A stretch of DNA of 64,000 nucleotides, taken from Pseudocercospora fijiensis CIRAD86. Lineage: Eukaryota; Ascomycota; Dothideomycetes; Mycosphaerellales; Mycosphaerellaceae. Positions 23,168-33,721 of this stretch are shown here, piece after piece; positions within the stretch are counted from its first letter, which is position 1; every line of letters starts with the position of its first letter. Under the pieces are notes generated by a model. The model ran no database searches, was not told where the DNA came from, and saw nothing but the letters and a program-made list of their open reading frames with translations. Location of the stretch: positions 1,182,483-1,246,482 of the forward strand of contig NW_006921535.1 in the NCBI RefSeq assembly GCF_000340215.1, given 5' to 3'. Both the position numbers and the translations under genes were made by a program.

Positions 23168-23758
23168 TCAAAGTCTCCCATGCCAAGTTGTCAAGTCTCG
23201 TCTCGCTTGGAGTTCACTCAGCCAAGCAGCATGCTCAGCATTTCGTTTGGCGCAGGTCGCACAATCTACCGTGCAGATGCTGTCTCGGTCAAGCTGTATC
23301 TCGCCCTTGAGCGGACCCTTCATACTACGGGGATCGTAATGCTGCAATGGGTCTTTCTTGTTGAGGTGGCGTGCCTTCCGGTCATCCGTATGCATTCGGA
23401 CGATGTTGAATGCGTCCTGAGACGCTCTTTGATGCTGAGGCTTGTCCTTCTCGCCTTTTCGCTTCTTTCCAGCCCATGGAGGTCTGTCGATGCAGACGTA
23501 TTCATAAGATCCATGGAAGCTGCGTTGGGCGAGGGTGACGCGAATGTCAGTCCTTGGTTTTCTGGGCTTCGTCGCGATGCGTCTCTCGCACGCAAATCCA
23601 ATGTTCGGATCTCGCATCCCTAGAATGCGCTTGCCATTGCCGTATACCAGACGCTCGTCGTCGTCTGAATCGTCTGGTACTGGGACGCCTTTTCTGAGGA
23701 TGCATTCCCCGTTGATGAAAACGCTGCCATCCGGCCATGTTGTGACTACAAAGGGCAT
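23168..23758 (-). CDS. Hypothetical protein, charged, with Cys-x-x-Cys
   Basis: 196 aa from the ATG at 23758. I do not recognise a family. It begins 'MPFVVTTWPDGSVFINGE', has an acidic patch (DDSDDDE), a very basic middle (KKRKGEKDK) and a C-terminal 'CTVDCATCAKR' cysteine group. The frame stays open upstream to an ATG at 24064, but that start would lie 24 bp after the NDUFB8 stop and adds an unconvincing N-terminus, so the internal start is preferred. The opposite strand also carries a 147-codon ORF. Moderate confidence only. Confidence 0.45.
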   Translation of the reverse strand: MPFVVTTWPDGSVFINGECILRKGVPVPDDSDDDERLVYGNGKRILGMRDPNIGFACERRIATKPRKPRTDIRVTLAQRSFHGSYEYVCIDRPPWAGKKRKGEKDKPQHQRASQDAFNIVRMHTDDRKARHLNKKDPLQHYDPRSMKGPLKGEIQLDRDSICTVDCATCAKRNAEHAAWLSELQARRDLTTWHGRL

Positions 23759-24087
23759 TTTGACGATGTGGAAGTAGGAAACGACGACTGCGATTGACGC
23801 GAAAGCAAAACCTCTTGCTGCGATGTGGCTGCAGACGTCTGCTATCACTCCTGTCACCTGTGCGATGTAAACAAATACACTAGAGTTTCGTGCACAGACG
23901 GGAGCATCGCAGGCCAGCTTGAAAGCATGTTGCATGGTCCAGCTCCAAAGTGCGAATGGCTTCTTCACTTGTCTGGCCTGCGTCCCGGAAATGGCCCGGC
24001 TGACTTTGCGCGCATCTTGCGCGAGTGTTTCGCTGCATACAAAGGGAATCTTGAATATGTACATGTCTGCTTCCCCCTTGATATCGT

Positions 24088-24828
24088 CTATGCAATTGTT
24101 CGGTCAAGAGGTCCGACATCGCCTTCTTCTTGGTTTCGTGCACGTCGCGCACGTGGTCCTCCTAGTTCAGTCTCCAGTCCATCTTCAAAAGTCCGTGACA
24201 CAGCGGGCTGGAGATCGTTAGCTCAATCCGCCGAAGACTCCAAGGGCCGATATAGCTGACCTTGTCTGGGTAATATCGGTACACAACCGCGCAGAGCACA
24301 CCAACAGCACCAATGAAAGAGCCCACCAACACGGCACCCCACCCTGATGAGAAATGCGTGTAGTCTTCTGGTGAGAAAATACCAAGGATGTCGTTATCTT
24401 CGTGGACTGGCTCGCCATAGTTTCTTCGTTCTTGCACGTCCCACCAGTCGCCGTATGGATCACGATGTTGTCTCTTGATTGGCAGTGCTGATGTGAGGCT
24501 TGGGTCCGGATAGTTGCCGTTCTGCAATCCCATAAGTCAGTATAATTCTCCGTACAGAGTCTCTAACATATCGTGGTGCTTCGCATGTCTCCGCTCTCCT
24601 CATCTGCACCTGCTTCTCCCAGATCCAACGTACCATATTGGGATCGTCACCCATTCCAGCAAGGTCTTCCGAGCCCTGCTCAGCTTCGGCAGCACTCTTT
24701 GCGTCGGTCGCTGGTCGTGAGACTACGCTGGCATATCTTCGAGCGACAATGGGTGTTCGGGAGACGGGAGATAGACGGACGAATTGCGCTCGCGGCGCCA
24801 GGCGAAGCGCGGATCTGATGCTCGCCAT
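24088..24828 (-). CDS. NADH:ubiquinone oxidoreductase subunit NDUFB8 (ASHI)
   Basis: Accessory subunit of the complex I membrane arm in the mitochondrial inner membrane. Three exons (24634-24828, 24261-24521, 24088-24207) with introns of 112 and 53 nt give 191 aa. Exon 1 encodes an Arg/Ser/Ala-rich mitochondrial presequence ending near 'MGDDPNM'. Exon 2 has the family hallmark 'RDPYGDWWDVQERRNYGEPV' followed by 'HEDNDILGIFSPEDYTHF' and one transmembrane helix (about residues 126-148) before 'YYPDK'. Exon 3, found by the conserved end 'EDGLETELGGPRARRAR', removes the apparent read-through of intron 2. The start at 24828 is preferred over an in-frame ATG at 24897 because it gives a clean presequence. 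It is divergent from SWR1. Confidence 0.92.
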
Positions 24829-25227
24829 TGTGTGGAGGCGAACTCGAGGGTCGTTAAGATGGTCGTGAGGTATGGCTGAGGCTTCCCGACGCCTCAATTG
24901 CTGTTCGTCGCCAATGGGTAATGATCAATCGCCAAAGCGAGAGGTGCGAGGTTCGACGCGGATACAGCCGCCGCCGCCGTGCGTCAGACGCGGCGCAAGG
25001 AATTTAAGGCAAGCGCGAAGTGGCCCCGAGTCGTGAACTCTCTTGCGTGCAAGGAGTGCGCACCACCGAGATCTGCCACTGTTTCTTTCCCTCACGATTC
25101 GCGACACTCTTTGACTTTGGCTTGTTGGCGTGATTTTGACTTGTGTTTCAGGTGTGCTATAGATCTCTAGAGACTTTGCATGGTGTTTTTATGATGATGC
25201 CGATGGGACGAGGCGCGTACGATTGGG
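24829..25227. other. Divergent promoter region NDUFB8 / SWR1
   Basis: These 399 bp separate the two start codons and must hold both promoters and 5' leaders. No ORF and no clear named motif was recognised. A T-rich stretch ending in a pyrimidine-CAG near 25150 could be a leader-intron acceptor of SWR1. Confidence 0.5.
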
Positions 25228-28200
25228 ATGACCTCGCGAGCCTCTCCTCCGGCGGACACGCGCAAGCCTGCTGCCGATACCGAAACAGAGATTGGAACAG
25301 CGAACCACGGCCACGATGCAGATAATCACGACACCACCCGTCCACGCGCCAGTTCCAGTGAGTTGGACACGCCGCCCAGCGAGCGCGAGGGCCCCGCAAA
25401 CCCAAAATCCGCGACCACGACTATCAAATCCGAGCATGGCGACCAGCAGCACGATGAAACACAGGTGGAAAGCGGAAGCGGCGGCGGAGACGGAGACGGA
25501 GACGAGAACGCGACTGTTGCAGAGGCAAACGGGGAGACTGCAACTCTCCGCCCAGCACCACTGCCAAGCAAGAAGCGAAGAGAGTCAGAAGCCGCGCTGC
25601 ACACCCCCGACGCGGACGAGAAAGCACACGAACTCCAACCGTTCAAGAAACGTAAGCGAGGCGCCAGTCCACCGTGGCAGTTTCCTACGGTGCAGACGTC
25701 AACGCTGAGGAATGCGGAAGGGCGTCGTGTGTCTGCCAGAGTCAACGTGGGCACGCCCGGTCTCAGCGAATCTGAGGATCAGCGTGCTCGCAGCACCAGT
25801 GTCAGCACTTCGCAGCCTCTGACTGCGACTCGCTCTCGCCCGCCCAGTCCGCCGTGGAAGAAGGTTCAAGCGGAAGGTCCCACTAGTATCATCGTCGACG
25901 GTCAGCGCAAGAGTGGTCGTGTGAACAAGGAACTGGCGCATGGTCCCAGGCGTGTAAGCCCGCGCACGAAGAAGCAGGTCGATAAGTTGGCTGGAGACAA
26001 GCATGCCGAAACGAAGCAGTCGACAGCTGCAAGCAAGAGCATGGGAGGCATCGAGAGAAAGAGTGATGCAGAGGCGACGAAGCAGGTCAACGGCCTGGAC
26101 AGGCCATCAAGCTCGTCCGACAGTGCTGCAAGAATCGCAGAGCTGAAAGCCCAGATTGCTGCATTGCAGCCCACACGTTCCTTCGATACGCCGACGACCG
26201 ATGCTGATCATATGCCCAAGTCTGCCAAGGCAAAGTCGCGCCGCCATGTCGTCAAACGGGAAAGAACGCAATCACCTCCTGTGCAGCGAAAGTCGCACCG
26301 ACCGAGCGAAGTGCAACATTCGCCTGAACGCGCAAAGCCTTCACCACGCATCAAGCTGAAGCTGAATGCTACCAGACGAGTCATTGAAGCACCACATCCT
26401 CTTGCTAGGCCACCTTCTCCTCTCCATCCACCGCGATCTCTAGAATCAGTGTTAGAAGAGTACGAATTAGCAGAATTGCAACAGCCTTATACCGAAAATG
26501 ATCGAGGTCCTCCTGATGCTGAGTTCTTTGTGCAAAGGGCGATCAAGCAGGCTGAGGAAGAAGGAGCATTACGGAAGAGACTCTTGAAGGAGGCCGAGCC
26601 AGGTGGAGCGTTGAGCAAAGAGAATTTGAGCTTATTCCGAGATGAACGACAAGCCGAACCTCCCCAACAATACGATCATCACGATCATCTGGTCGCCCAT
26701 GCGCTGTTCCTTCGGCAACTGCAGATACGAGAAAAGACACAACATCGTCTGCTCGCGAAGAAGCTTGCTCACGAAGCGTTGGAGAAATGGAAGGCGAGAC
26801 ACGGACCAACCGAAGAAGATTTGATCGCCGAACGAAACAGGATCATTGACAATATCAGGAAACAGGTTGTCGCTGACATGAAAGCCAAATGGGAAATGGT
26901 CGAGGCCCATGTGCAAGAGCTGAAGAAGCGCGCATGGGAGAGAGAACAGGAGCGCATTCGATCAGAGAGACTCCAGAAGAAGCTGGAAGGCGCAAAGGAC
27001 TTGCTTGCCAAGCAGCGAGGATACGCGGACAGTGAAGATGTCGACATGGACGAGGATAGTACCGGTGACGTGCATGATTCGAATGACAGCGAAGAAGACT
27101 CTGAGGAGAACATGAGCGACTCTCAAAGCGAATCGGGAGAAGATGAGCCAGAGGAAGAAGGTGAAATGGACAAAGACGCCTTAGCAGCATATCTTGCGCA
27201 AAGAGAGGCCGAACCTCCCGATCCAGGGAGCGATGCCGATGATGATGACGATGATGAAAATCACGATGACCATGAGGGATCTGACGATGAATCAATGGCT
27301 GGAGTTGAAGAAGAACCAAAACATGATAGTCTGGCACAATCAAGCAACGTCAATGAAGGCGTGCAGGCAGAGCAGCCTAACGATGTGGCCGAAGCTCAAA
27401 AATCCTCCGATATGGATATGGACCAGCCACCAGCCTCGACAAGGACCCGTGACCGAACGTCCCGTTCTCCACCACCTGACCAAGCCCAAGCGGACGTGGA
27501 AGCTCATCTATCGTCTGACGAGTCAACGGATATGGATTCTGAAGACTACGATTCTGATGAAGACATGAGTAGTACGGGAGACGAAGCAGATAATGATGAC
27601 GATAACGATGGCGCAAGTGATTCTTCTGACAAGCCTGACAATGCCAGGACTTCACTCTTGGGTTTCTACAGCAAAGCCGAACTCAAGCAGGACCGCAATG
27701 GTGGCCTCCCCACTCCGAACACTAGTGTTGAGAACGATGGCGATGACCACCCGCGACCTCAGTCTGAGCCTAGATCTGAAGGCCAGGCCGACGCTGGAGC
27801 GTCGGAAAAGGTCGACTCACAGGATAACAGCGCTGCTATCGATGCAGATCAGACCACAGAAGTCCAATCCAGAGCGGAAGAGGATGAGGCAATGGAGCTG
27901 GATAACGCTGAAGCTGAATCAACTGACGAGCGCGAAGAGCATTCCGTCACTAAGAGCATGGTCCCTCAGCCTACTCTTCTTCGAGGCACCCTTCGCTCTT
28001 ATCAACAAGCTGGTCTTGATTGGCTTGCTTCACTGTATCGGAATGGAACCAACGGCATATTGGCAGACGAAATGGGTCTGGGCAAGACAATTCAGACCAT
28101 TTCTTTACTCGCTCATTTGGCGGAGGTACATGAAGTCTGGGAAGCACACCTTGTTATTGTGCCTACGTCAGTCATTCTGAACTGGGTCACGGAGTTCCAG

Positions 28201-30537
28201 AAATTTTTACCTGGTTTCCGCGTCTTGGGATACTATGGCACCGCCGAAGAGCGCGCATTCAAGCGCAAAGGCTGGACAAACGATGCTCATCATGACGATA
28301 AGACCAAGCGTGGTTACAACGTTGTGATCACCAGTTACAATGTGGCGATGCAGGATATCAATGCAATCAGAAACGTCCAGTGGCACTATCTCATCCTGGA
28401 TGAGGCTCACAACATCCGCAATTTCAACAGCCAACGTTGGCAGGTTCTCATCCGTCTTCGCACAAGGGCAAGGCTCCTTCTGACTGGAACACCTCTTCAA
28501 AATGATCTTGCTGAAGTCTGGTCCCTGCTTACGTTCCTGACTGCCGGTAATGATGACCAATCTCAAGGCGAGCTTGAAGAGTTTCTGGCACATTGGAAAG
28601 ATCCAGTCAAAGAGATCTTCGATCAGGGTGTCGAAAAGATCTCAGAAAATGCGCAAAAGGTTGTCGAGCAATTGCATATATCCCTACGGCCGTTCTTGTT
28701 GAGGCGTAAGAAGATTGAGGTAGAGAAGGACCTGCCGAAGAAGACTGAGAGTGTCGTTGTGTGCAAGCTCAGCAAGCGCCAGCGGCAGCTATATCAAGAC
28801 TACATGGGCCTGGCAGAGACGAAAGCTACTTTAGCCAAGGGCAGTGGAGTGCAAGCTGGTGCCGTGCTACTGAGCCTGAGGCGGGTTTGTAACCATCCAG
28901 ACCTTTTCGACCCTCGACCAATTCAGACCAGTTTTGCCATGGAGTACAGTCCGCTTGAGGCATACGACATCCGAGACCAATTAATCAGGCGCATGCTGGG
29001 TACGCAGCACCAGATACCGGACTGCTTGATAATTGCAGCACGCGAGGACCGAAATCGATCGAAATTGCGAAGAGGGAAGCAATTGTCTGGCACAGGCCAT
29101 CTTCGGCGGCAACTGGATGAGCTGACCGCCGTACAAATCGATGCCAAGCCAGATCCTGCCACCGTGGCTGGCTCAATTACTCTACAGCGGCTGCATCGAC
29201 GAGAGCGGAAGCTGGCCCAGCTTCGTGCATGCATCCAGGTAACTGAAAGTGCACTGGAAAGTCAACCTGTGTATGGCTCGGATTTGAAGGAACTTGTGAC
29301 AATACACAAGGACCAGCCTTATCAATTCAACAGACGTCGCGTCCCAGCATACAAAGCTCTGCATGCATGGCTGCCGACCAGCCGCCGCCCGCTGCTGCTT
29401 GAGCATCCGAGTGACTGGCACATCCTCAAGAGCACTCGACTTCAGGAAGACATCGCCACGCTTGGTAGCTATGCCGACCGGCTGCAGGATACTCTTCAGA
29501 GATTTGCTTTTGTGCCACCTGCCGCCACTGTTCCCATATTGGACTTCGCTATTCCAAGACCAGTGCAAGAAACAATTCGGTCCTCGCCACTCTATCCCGC
29601 AGAGGAAGATTATGCTCATGAGGCTCGTGTCCGCACGTCAATCGCCTTTCCCGACAAGCGACTTCTCATCTACGACTCTGGCAAATTGCAGAGACTTACT
29701 TACTTGCTCCGCGAACTTCAGTCTAAGGGCTCGAGAAGTTTAATCTTCACACAGATGACTGGCACTCTAAACGTCCTGGAGCAGTTCCTCAGTCTAATGA
29801 ATCTACCATACTTGCGCTTAGACGGCAGTACACCTGTTGAGCGAAGACAGCTCTACTCCGCCGAGTTCAATCGTCCCGACTCAAAGTATCAGTGCATGAT
29901 ACTTTCTTCTCGTGCCGGAGGTGTAGGCTTGAACTTGACTGGTGCCTCTTCTGTCATTTTCTACGATCTTGACTGGAATCCACAGATGGACAGGCAATGC
30001 ATGGACCGAGCCCACAGAATCGGTCAGGTACGAGACGTCGAGGTGTACAAGATGGTTAGCGAGAAGACTGTCGAAGAGAACATCCTTCGCCGAGCCAACC
30101 AGAAAAGTCTTCTCGATCAGACTGTCATCCAAGAAGGTCACTTCACGACCGAATACCAGCACAAGGAAGACAAAGAAGACGATGTCGCCCAGGCAATTGA
30201 TCGTTTCCTTGGCGGAGAGGAGAAAACAACGCAGGCACTCGCTTCCGTGGAAGATAAGGAGGACACTCAAGCTGCTCAGCAGGCAGCGAAGGAAGATCGG
30301 CAAGACGACGTCGATTTTGCAGATCGGTCATCGAAGGGCCCTTCGAAGGCTAACACGCCTGGACCAGGTGCGACCGAAGTCGATGAAGTCGCGGAGGAAC
30401 GGAAAGGTCATGTTGATCTGTACATGGTCAAGCACATGCAACTGCTGATGAAAGACTGGGTATATGTGCCAGCGCCTGTGAGGAAGCTGGACAAACATGG
30501 GCGAGACCCAAGCCACCGGCCGAAGAAGAGACGGTAA
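25228..30537 (+). CDS. SWR1: SWR1-type chromatin-remodelling ATPase
   Basis: Catalytic subunit of the SWR1 complex, which swaps H2A for H2A.Z in nucleosomes in the nucleus. Single ORF of 1,769 aa, a normal size for filamentous fungi. Order: long basic disordered N-terminus with bipartite-looking Lys/Arg clusters; HSA domain (about 480-580, binds actin-related subunits); very acidic stretch (about 600-860, Asp/Glu runs), the likely histone-binding region; SNF2 ATPase lobe 1 from about 916 with Walker A 'DEMGLGKT' (about 950) and DEAH box 'LILDEAHN' (about 1057); a ~230-residue insertion typical of SWR1/INO80; lobe 2 from about 1485 with 'LIFTQMTGTLNVLEQFL' and 'MDRAHRIGQVRDVEVYK' (about 1590). 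The end 'LLMKDWVYVPAPVRKLD' is typical of SWR1 rather than INO80. Small in-frame introns were not excluded. Confidence 0.9.
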   Translation: MTSRASPPADTRKPAADTETEIGTANHGHDADNHDTTRPRASSSELDTPPSEREGPANPKSATTTIKSEHGDQQHDETQVESGSGGGDGDGDENATVAEANGETATLRPAPLPSKKRRESEAALHTPDADEKAHELQPFKKRKRGASPPWQFPTVQTSTLRNAEGRRVSARVNVGTPGLSESEDQRARSTSVSTSQPLTATRSRPPSPPWKKVQAEGPTSIIVDGQRKSGRVNKELAHGPRRVSPRTKKQVDKLAGDKHAETKQSTAASKSMGGIERKSDAEATKQVNGLDRPSSSSDSAARIAELKAQIAALQPTRSFDTPTTDADHMPKSAKAKSRRHVVKRERTQSPPVQRKSHRPSEVQHSPERAKPSPRIKLKLNATRRVIEAPHPLARPPSPLHPPRSLESVLEEYELAELQQPYTENDRGPPDAEFFVQRAIKQAEEEGALRKRLLKEAEPGGALSKENLSLFRDERQAEPPQQYDHHDHLVAHALFLRQLQIREKTQHRLLAKKLAHEALEKWKARHGPTEEDLIAERNRIIDNIRKQVVADMKAKWEMVEAHVQELKKRAWEREQERIRSERLQKKLEGAKDLLAKQRGYADSEDVDMDEDSTGDVHDSNDSEEDSEENMSDSQSESGEDEPEEEGEMDKDALAAYLAQREAEPPDPGSDADDDDDDENHDDHEGSDDESMAGVEEEPKHDSLAQSSNVNEGVQAEQPNDVAEAQKSSDMDMDQPPASTRTRDRTSRSPPPDQAQADVEAHLSSDESTDMDSEDYDSDEDMSSTGDEADNDDDNDGASDSSDKPDNARTSLLGFYSKAELKQDRNGGLPTPNTSVENDGDDHPRPQSEPRSEGQADAGASEKVDSQDNSAAIDADQTTEVQSRAEEDEAMELDNAEAESTDEREEHSVTKSMVPQPTLLRGTLRSYQQAGLDWLASLYRNGTNGILADEMGLGKTIQTISLLAHLAEVHEVWEAHLVIVPTSVILNWVTEFQKFLPGFRVLGYYGTAEERAFKRKGWTNDAHHDDKTKRGYNVVITSYNVAMQDINAIRNVQWHYLILDEAHNIRNFNSQRWQVLIRLRTRARLLLTGTPLQNDLAEVWSLLTFLTAGNDDQSQGELEEFLAHWKDPVKEIFDQGVEKISENAQKVVEQLHISLRPFLLRRKKIEVEKDLPKKTESVVVCKLSKRQRQLYQDYMGLAETKATLAKGSGVQAGAVLLSLRRVCNHPDLFDPRPIQTSFAMEYSPLEAYDIRDQLIRRMLGTQHQIPDCLIIAAREDRNRSKLRRGKQLSGTGHLRRQLDELTAVQIDAKPDPATVAGSITLQRLHRRERKLAQLRACIQVTESALESQPVYGSDLKELVTIHKDQPYQFNRRRVPAYKALHAWLPTSRRPLLLEHPSDWHILKSTRLQEDIATLGSYADRLQDTLQRFAFVPPAATVPILDFAIPRPVQETIRSSPLYPAEEDYAHEARVRTSIAFPDKRLLIYDSGKLQRLTYLLRELQSKGSRSLIFTQMTGTLNVLEQFLSLMNLPYLRLDGSTPVERRQLYSAEFNRPDSKYQCMILSSRAGGVGLNLTGASSVIFYDLDWNPQMDRQCMDRAHRIGQVRDVEVYKMVSEKTVEENILRRANQKSLLDQTVIQEGHFTTEYQHKEDKEDDVAQAIDRFLGGEEKTTQALASVEDKEDTQAAQQAAKEDRQDDVDFADRSSKGPSKANTPGPGATEVDEVAEERKGHVDLYMVKHMQLLMKDWVYVPAPVRKLDKHGRDPSHRPKKRR

Positions 30538-31468
30538 CAGCCATGCATGATTGTATGATATCGGCGCTCCACGGATTTCGTGAGGCGTGGTTGAATTGTT
30601 TTGAGCAGCCGCACCGAATGTTCAGCATAGCGTAGGAGTTCTGCTAGCCTGCGCGAGGTACAAGCAACGCGCGGTACTCATACAAGCGTATCAGACTCTG
30701 TAGTATAGCGAAAAGAAACTCAGGAAAACTTGAAAAGACGCGAAACCGAACCGATATCCTGATCAAGGTTAATGCTTCACGTGGGTGATTAGTCATCTCG
30801 CAGTAGGAACGCGTAAGGCAACACCACTTGAACTTCGTTTCTTTTCACCTCCCTCCTTCATCGTCAGTAAGCTTCCGACGTCCTGCTCTACTGGCTTATC
30901 ATCTCACTTCGCAACAGGCAGAAGGCCATCGCACTTTGTACTGCTCTGATTCGAGCACCACCGGCATTGAGCGGCTCTTGCAATCCTGGCCTTGTTATTC
31001 AGAAGTGAGACTTAGTGAGATAGGCTCATTCAGAACCCCGGTGCACGAACTCAATGCCACCATGGAGTACCCACGATCCCGTTTACCGGCCTCTGCTGAC
31101 CTGGACCAACACCGGCAGTTCCATGATTCATGGGAGCCTCGCATTGACATGAGCTTCGACTGAAGCTTTTCCACGACTGTCCAAAAAAAGCACCTTGCCA
31201 GATACACCAAAATAGTCCAAGCTGCCTGGTCTAATAACGAATTCGCCATGGATTCTCCAACTCAGAATGTGATCGCTTCTCGGGCAAGGCGCGCCTTTAT
31301 GTTGGCCTACCGCATTTCATTTCCGACGTTTCGACTCGTTTGCCTTGTGAGGACGTCGACTCGCTCTCCGGTGACCTCATTCCTCAACACACTCATTGAT
31401 CGCACCGCACGCAATTCTTGACTTCAATTGCATAGCAGAGCAAGCTTCAAGATCCGCTTACGACCAAG
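30538..31468. other. Intergenic region
   Basis: Nothing recognised in these 931 bp apart from the SWR1 3' flank and the upstream region of the CFEM gene. ORFs here are short and show no family resemblance. Confidence 0.5.
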
Positions 31469-32255
31469 ATGCACGCCATATTCCCCATCCTGGCGCTCGC
31501 CAGCTGCGCGCTAGCTCAATTGTCCTTAACCGATGCCATCAAAGAGATTCCCGCTTGCTCTATTCAATGCCTTTCTATGGGATCGGCTGCTGCCACTGAA
31601 TGTGGTATCGCGGATGCGTACTGTCAATGCACCAAGGGCGCGCCAGCTATCAAGATTGTCACTCAGAAGTGCTTGTGCGAGGCTGCGGCCAGCGGGAAAT
31701 GTACTGCTGATGACTTGATGAGTGAGTTGCAAAGATCTGAACGACAGCGGCAGAGTAGACAGCTAATGCGTCCCATCAGAGGCCAACAAGGCCTCATCAG
31801 ATATCTGCAAGGCTGCTCTCGCCGCCAAGGGAGAAACGTTCTCTGCGCCGCCAGCCGTCGACGCAAGCGCATGTGGAGGCGCCGTGTCTTCAATGGCACC
31901 AACGATGATGTCCTCGATGATGTCGTTGCCAATGGCTTCCTCCACTTCATTTTCTACCACCATGGCAACACCAATTGCTTCTGCACCTTCGACAATGGGA
32001 CCAATGCCGGGAGTGAACATGACAACTCCACCAGCGGCCTACGGTGGCACGAACACTACCATGACCAACATGACGATGACTGCCTCTACGACAATGACCG
32101 CTTCCGTAACCCCGAGCCAGACCGCGAAGCCCACCACGTCTGCTCCAGCTCAGCAAACTGCTGGTGCTCGTTCGACTGCTGCGGGAGACAGCTTTGCCGT
32201 GCTGTTGTCTTTGGGCATGCTTGGTATGGCAGCTGCTGGATTGGTGGCGATGTAA
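31469..32255 (+). CDS. CFEM-domain GPI-anchored cell-surface protein
   Basis: Exons 31469-31721 and 31780-32255 with a 58-nt intron (GTGAGT...CATCAG) give 242 aa. Residues 1-16 are a signal peptide. A CFEM domain spans about 20-95: 'IPACSIQCLSMG', then 'TECGIADAYCQC', 'QKCLCEAAASGKC' and, after the splice, 'SSDICKAAL', the usual eight-cysteine arrangement of fungal heme-binding or surface proteins. A Ser/Thr/Met/Pro-rich mucin-like stalk follows. The C-terminus (GARSTAAGD, then ~20 hydrophobic residues) is a GPI-attachment signal. Such proteins serve in heme/iron uptake, adhesion or wall structure; which one cannot be told. The unspliced frame runs on wrongly to 32635, so the intron matters. 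Confidence 0.88.
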
Positions 32256-32956
32256 AGTGCAGGTGGTGTCAATCAATCAAAGCATGTTACACACAACGCG
32301 TTGGCGGCGAAAGAGGCATATCTCGCATTTCCATTCCGAGACCAGACGTACGTATTGATGTCTATGACGGCAGAATCTCTCAAAATCCAAAGGCTTCGAC
32401 ATTGTGCAATCTGAGTCCATCCCAACTTCTCCCCAGCAAGAACAGCCGTCTATTTCCAGGCAAGGCGCAGTGGCTTTCAATCAGCCACGTCCGCAATGAA
32501 GGCTACTCCTCCTCTCCTCCACACACATACCAATCACTATCCTGCTCGATTCAGCTTTATTATGTAAGTCTGAAAGAAGAGGTGCTTGCGAGCCACAGCC
32601 CTCGTCGATCTGTCCCACAGTTCACATCACACTAAGACACGGTTGACTATCACGTGCCTTAAATTGTGCCTAAAAAGCCGATGATCTCATTAGACCTCAA
32701 GGCGCAGCAAGCCGCACCGCACAGCCTTGTTCGGTCAACACTTCAGCTTCCTTCATCATTATTGGTGCGTCTTGGCCTCTGAAGGATTTATGTAATGCTG
32801 TCGATGATGATCCGATTCGCCTTTGCCTCGAGTGGCGCTGCTTAAGTTGCTTCGCTTCGCCCCCCATAACATTCTACGCGATCATATATTACCCAGTGAT
32901 TCCTACACACCTGAGGCGCATCGATTACCTTGTACAGACACTTTACACTCGCAACT
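32256..32956. other. Intergenic region
   Basis: 701 bp between the CFEM gene and the next secreted-protein gene. A CACGTG core at about 32652-32657 is the only motif noted; no gene is seen. Confidence 0.45.
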
Positions 32957-33721
32957 ATGAAGTTACCTCAAGCAATCCTCTTCCTCCTCGCGTTCGTCAC
33001 GACGATCCACGCCCTCGCGCTCCCCGCCTCGCTCGAACCCATCTCCGAAGCCGCGAAAGAGCTATTCAAACGCAAAGGCGGTGGAGGCGGAGGAGGTAGA
33101 GGAGGAAGTTCATCCAGTTCATCATCAAGCGGAGGCCGTTCGGGTTCCTCATCCTCATCCTCCAGCTCCAGCAGTTCCTCCGGCCGAACAAGCACAAGCT
33201 CCAACGAAGGAGGCTCAACATCCCGCGGCAGCGGAACAACCCCAGCCTTCAGCGGAGCAGGCGGAACCCGCTACTATGGCGGAGGCGCCTCGGTGCCCTA
33301 CAAATCCGGCACCACACGCAGCAGTTTCGGCGCAGCGCCATATCTCGTAGGAGGCACTGTCCTCGGAATCGGAGCTTTGGGCTTGTACGGCGCATACGTC
33401 TACGCATATCCACATTACTGGAATTACTACAACCGCACATCCAGCAAGAACGAAAGCCATCCTGCGAATTGCTATTGCGCAAGATATACGGTTTGCGGCT
33501 GCGACGACAATAATTCCACCGAGTACCAGAATTCTGTCGCGAATAATGCGAGCTTGGCGAGACTTGCGGATAATGGAACTCTTTATGTTAACGGGTCGTT
33601 GCCGAATGGTACTACTGCTGCTGGAGGTTCTGATTCCGGCGCGGCGGGACTCTCGTTGAAGCAAAGTATGGGGTTTTGGCCAGTTGTCGCTGGGGTCGGG
33701 TATGCTGTTTGGTTTATGTGA
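32957..33721 (+). CDS. Secreted Gly/Ser-rich membrane protein, DUF7732-like
   Basis: 254 aa from ATG 32957; an in-frame ATG nine codons earlier is rejected because this one starts the signal peptide (MKLPQAILFLLAFVTTIHA). After a short 'ELFKRK' (possible Kex2-type site) there is a low-complexity Gly then Ser/Gly run (about residues 45-85), a hydrophobic segment 'YLVGGTVLGIGALGLYGAYVYAY', and a conserved-looking Cys cluster 'NCYCARYTVCGCDDNN' followed by N-glycosylation sites. The C-terminus is hydrophobic and may be a GPI signal. The layout matches an uncharacterised family of Dothideomycete proteins that I remember as DUF7732. The function is unknown. The repeat-rich segment is also the most likely place for length variation. 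Confidence 0.75.
   Translation: MKLPQAILFLLAFVTTIHALALPASLEPISEAAKELFKRKGGGGGGGRGGSSSSSSSSGGRSGSSSSSSSSSSSSGRTSTSSNEGGSTSRGSGTTPAFSGAGGTRYYGGGASVPYKSGTTRSSFGAAPYLVGGTVLGIGALGLYGAYVYAYPHYWNYYNRTSSKNESHPANCYCARYTVCGCDDNNSTEYQNSVANNASLARLADNGTLYVNGSLPNGTTAAGGSDSGAAGLSLKQSMGFWPVVAGVGYAVWFM

Noticed and set aside
23759..24064. N-terminal extension of the hypothetical gene at 23168
   Set aside because: Start only 24 bp from the NDUFB8 stop and a Cys/Ala-rich segment without protein character.
31722..32635. Extension of the CFEM reading frame to 388 aa
   Set aside because: It reads through a good intron; the spliced frame restores the last CFEM cysteine and a GPI signal.
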